Origin: QHXW01 sp035297145
GTDB taxonomy: Bacteria; Acidobacteriota; Terriglobia; Bryobacterales; Bryobacteraceae
DNA: 64,000 bases
Assembly (NCBI GenBank): GCA_035297145.1
Contig: DATGZN010000054.1
Location: 182,734 to 246,733 of the forward strand
Reading direction: 5' to 3'
Position numbers and translations under genes: made by a program. Of this stretch, positions 62,767 through 64,000 are shown one piece after another. Numbering within the stretch: the first letter of the stretch is position 1; every line of letters begins with the position of its first letter. The notes below the pieces were generated by a model. That model searched no databases, was not told where the DNA came from, and was given only the letters and a program-made list of their open reading frames with translations.

Positions 62767-63783
62767 TAGAGGCTGCCGCGTAGCGGCATCCTTTCTGTTC
62801 TGCGCGAGGTTTCGCTCGAACTCTGCCGGCGGCCGATAACCCAGAGCCGAGTGCAGCCGCTTCTGGTTGTAGACCTTTTCCAGGAAGTCGCGGATGGCCG
62901 CGCGTGCCTCGGGCAGATCCCGGTATTCGTTGCGATGCACTTCCTCGTACTTCAGCGTTTTCATGAACGATTCGCAGGCTGCGTTATCCCAAGGGTTGCC
63001 TTTGCGCGACATGCTGATGGTGATGCCGTGATCCTTCAGCAGGCTGGTGTAGTCATTGCTGGCGTACTGCGTGCCCCGGTCGGAGTGATGGACCAGCCCA
63101 GGCTCGACGATGCGCCGTGCCAGAGCCATCCTCAGGGCGCCGAGCGTCAGTTCATCTTCCAACGTTCGGTCCAGCGCCCAGCCGATGACGCGTCGCGAGT
63201 GAGCGTCCAGGATGACAGCCAGGAATACGAACTCGTCACGGAGCCGGATGTAGGTGATATCCGCCACCCACAGCTGATCGGTGCCTGTCAGGATCACGTT
63301 CCGGGCCAGGTTGGGGTAGATCTTGCGCGCGTGGTTGGAGTCGGTGGTTACCACGAACTTCCGCTTCCGCACGCACAGCAAGTTGTCCTCACGCATGAGA
63401 CGGCGTACCCGTTTGGGATTCACCACCCAGCCGCGCCGGCGCAGCTCTTGGGTGATCCGAGGACGACCATAGCAGGGCCATTCCACGGCGATCTTCTGAA
63501 TCGCGTCGCGTAGCTCCATGTCCAGGTCCGGACCGGATTCCGCGTCGTCGAAACGGTAGAAGCCGGACCGGGAAACCCAGCCCAGCTCCACCATGCGCTC
63601 CATCGTCAGTCCGCGACCGGCCTTCACTTCTTCCTGGACCTTCCGGTAGACCGCGGATTTCCAGTCACTGCCTGCAGCATCCGCTGCTCCTCGATGCGCT
63701 GCAAGCAGCCCTTCAAAAAATCGATCTCCAGCGCTTGCTGGCCGATCTTCCGTTCCAGCTCGGCGATCCGGCCTTCCGGCCAA
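62764..63783 (-). CDS. IS3-family transposase orfB (DDE integrase domain)
   Basis: The orfB frame is expressed mainly as an OrfAB fusion. It carries the HTH_21 and rve integrase domains with the DDE triad: D in TDQLWVADITYI, D in HHSDRGTQYAS, and E in NAACESFMKTLKYE, then the IS3 ending QKRLHSALGYRPPAEFE. The fusion made by a -1 shift at 63714–63720 would be about 401 residues; the codons before that point in this frame are probably not translated on their own. Confidence 0.92.
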   Translation of the reverse strand: MAGRPDRRAGTEDRPASAGDRFFEGLLAAHRGAADAAGSDWKSAVYRKVQEEVKAGRGLTMERMVELGWVSRSGFYRFDDAESGPDLDMELRDAIQKIAVEWPCYGRPRITQELRRRGWVVNPKRVRRLMREDNLLCVRKRKFVVTTDSNHARKIYPNLARNVILTGTDQLWVADITYIRLRDEFVFLAVILDAHSRRVIGWALDRTLEDELTLGALRMALARRIVEPGLVHHSDRGTQYASNDYTSLLKDHGITISMSRKGNPWDNAACESFMKTLKYEEVHRNEYRDLPEARAAIRDFLEKVYNQKRLHSALGYRPPAEFERNLAQNRKDAATRQPL

Positions 63784-63968
63784 CGTGGCTTCCCGTGGCC
63801 CGGAAACGCGTTGCCTGGCCCTGCCCGCAACTCACGGCGCCAGCGGTGCAGCACGTTCGGGTTCACTTCCAGCGCCCGCGCTACCTCGCCGATGGAAACC
63901 CCCTGCTCCAGCCGCTGGACCGCGGCCCGCTTGAACTCCTTGGTGAACATCCTTCTCGACAACCCCAT
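63624..63968 (-). CDS. IS3-family transposase orfA
   Basis: The 114-residue protein contains the IS3 N-terminal helix-turn-helix (TKEFKRAAVQRLEQGVSIGE, then VARALEVNPNVLHRWRREL) that binds the element ends, and a leucine-zipper-like helix (IAELERKIGQQALEIDFLKG). It overlaps orfB, and the slippery T TTT TTG lies within codons 83–85. If no shift occurs, OrfA alone is made and acts as a regulator. Confidence 0.9.
   Translation of the reverse strand: MGLSRRMFTKEFKRAAVQRLEQGVSIGEVARALEVNPNVLHRWRRELRAGPGNAFPGHGKPRWPEGRIAELERKIGQQALEIDFLKGCLQRIEEQRMLQAVTGNPRSTGRSRKK
63714..63720 (-). promoter_or_regulatory. Programmed -1 frameshift site of the IS3 transposase
   Basis: On the minus strand GA[T TTT TTG] matches the X XXY YYZ heptamer exactly in the orfA frame. 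A one-base slip back continues as FFEGLLAAHRGAAD, joining orfA to the orfB frame upstream of its integrase domain. Confidence 0.75.
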
Positions 63969-64000
63969 GACTCAATTCTCCTTTGAATGGATTTTGAGTC

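Larger units (their letters stand above)
62764..64000 (-). mobile_element. IS3-family insertion sequence, outer end near or beyond the window edge
   Basis: The element comprises overlapping orfA and orfB on the minus strand. The inner end lies at or just past the orfB stop, directly against the structured RNA candidate. The outer end, upstream of orfA, has an inverted GACTCAA...TTGAGTC pair (63969–63975/63994–64000) at the very edge of the window, so the true terminus may lie outside. No target duplication can be checked from this side. Confidence 0.85.

Noticed and set aside
62420..62767. 115-codon minus-strand frame beside the transposase
   Set aside because: It has no ribosome-binding site and is antisense to the stems of the RNA candidate; the pattern is better explained by conserved RNA than by protein.

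Overview
The window is high-GC DNA from what looks like the chromosome of an acidobacterium, probably Solibacter/Bryobacter-like. The lineage markers are a TonB-dependent receptor with an N-terminal carboxypeptidase-regulatory domain, an orphan FtsX/MacB-type permease of the ADOP kind, a VWFA-domain secreted protein, a PEP-CTERM protein, many TPR and secreted hypothetical proteins, and a transaldolase–glucose-6-phosphate isomerase fusion. I see no rRNA, tRNA or CRISPR array. The only intact mobile element is an IS3-family insertion sequence at the right edge.

Layout. 0–13.7 kb: a secreted propeller-like protein cut by the window edge, a TetR gene divergent from an FAD oxidoreductase, a cytochrome c, a secreted BTRD1-repeat protein, the large TonB-dependent receptor, a TPR protein, a relic of a second BTRD1 gene, and an SGNH-esterase/glycosidase-like fusion. 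13.8–25.3 kb: an EtfD-like membrane Fe-S oxidoreductase preceded by two overlapping small genes, a GMC oxidoreductase, a coiled-coil/START-like pair, the divergent glyoxylate shunt genes aceA and aceB, and a TPR–HTH regulator. 25.5–35.1 kb: a fatty-acid degradation cluster (TetR–fadN–fadA–fadE, divergent from an acyl-CoA synthetase), then leuA. 35.3–42.1 kb: secreted proteins, an ADOP permease, GNAT and PEP-CTERM genes, and an ECF sigma/anti-sigma/secreted-protein operon. 42.2–52.6 kb: a storage-carbon region (phaR, a phasin-like repeat protein, lipase, ABC1 kinase, aldehyde dehydrogenase, WS/DGAT acyltransferase, AdhE, STAS). 52.7–62.3 kb: VWFA, rpiA divergent from tal-pgi, DUF4342, a nuclease-like gene cut short against an internally deleted tail-sheath gene, a possible metal-related pair and an ankyrin protein. 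62.5–64 kb: a candidate structured RNA abutting the IS3 element.

How it fits together. The main theme is acyl-CoA and storage-lipid turnover. Fatty acids would be activated and oxidised by the fad cluster. Electrons from acyl-CoA dehydrogenase would leave through ETF to the EtfD-like protein. The resulting acetyl-CoA would be conserved by the glyoxylate shunt, while phasin/PhaR, WS/DGAT, aldehyde dehydrogenase and AdhE point to granule or wax-ester metabolism. Three divergent promoters carry clear palindromic operators: a TetR type at 1.8 kb, a TetR type at 31.8 kb, and a CTGC-N3-GCAG PhaR-type site at 42.8 kb.

The least explained signals are the folded RNA candidate beside the IS3 element, a family of REP-like palindromes with compensating arms, the deleted tail sheath, the BTRD1 relic, the adhE–STAS overlap and the TPR–HTH protein beside the glyoxylate shunt.
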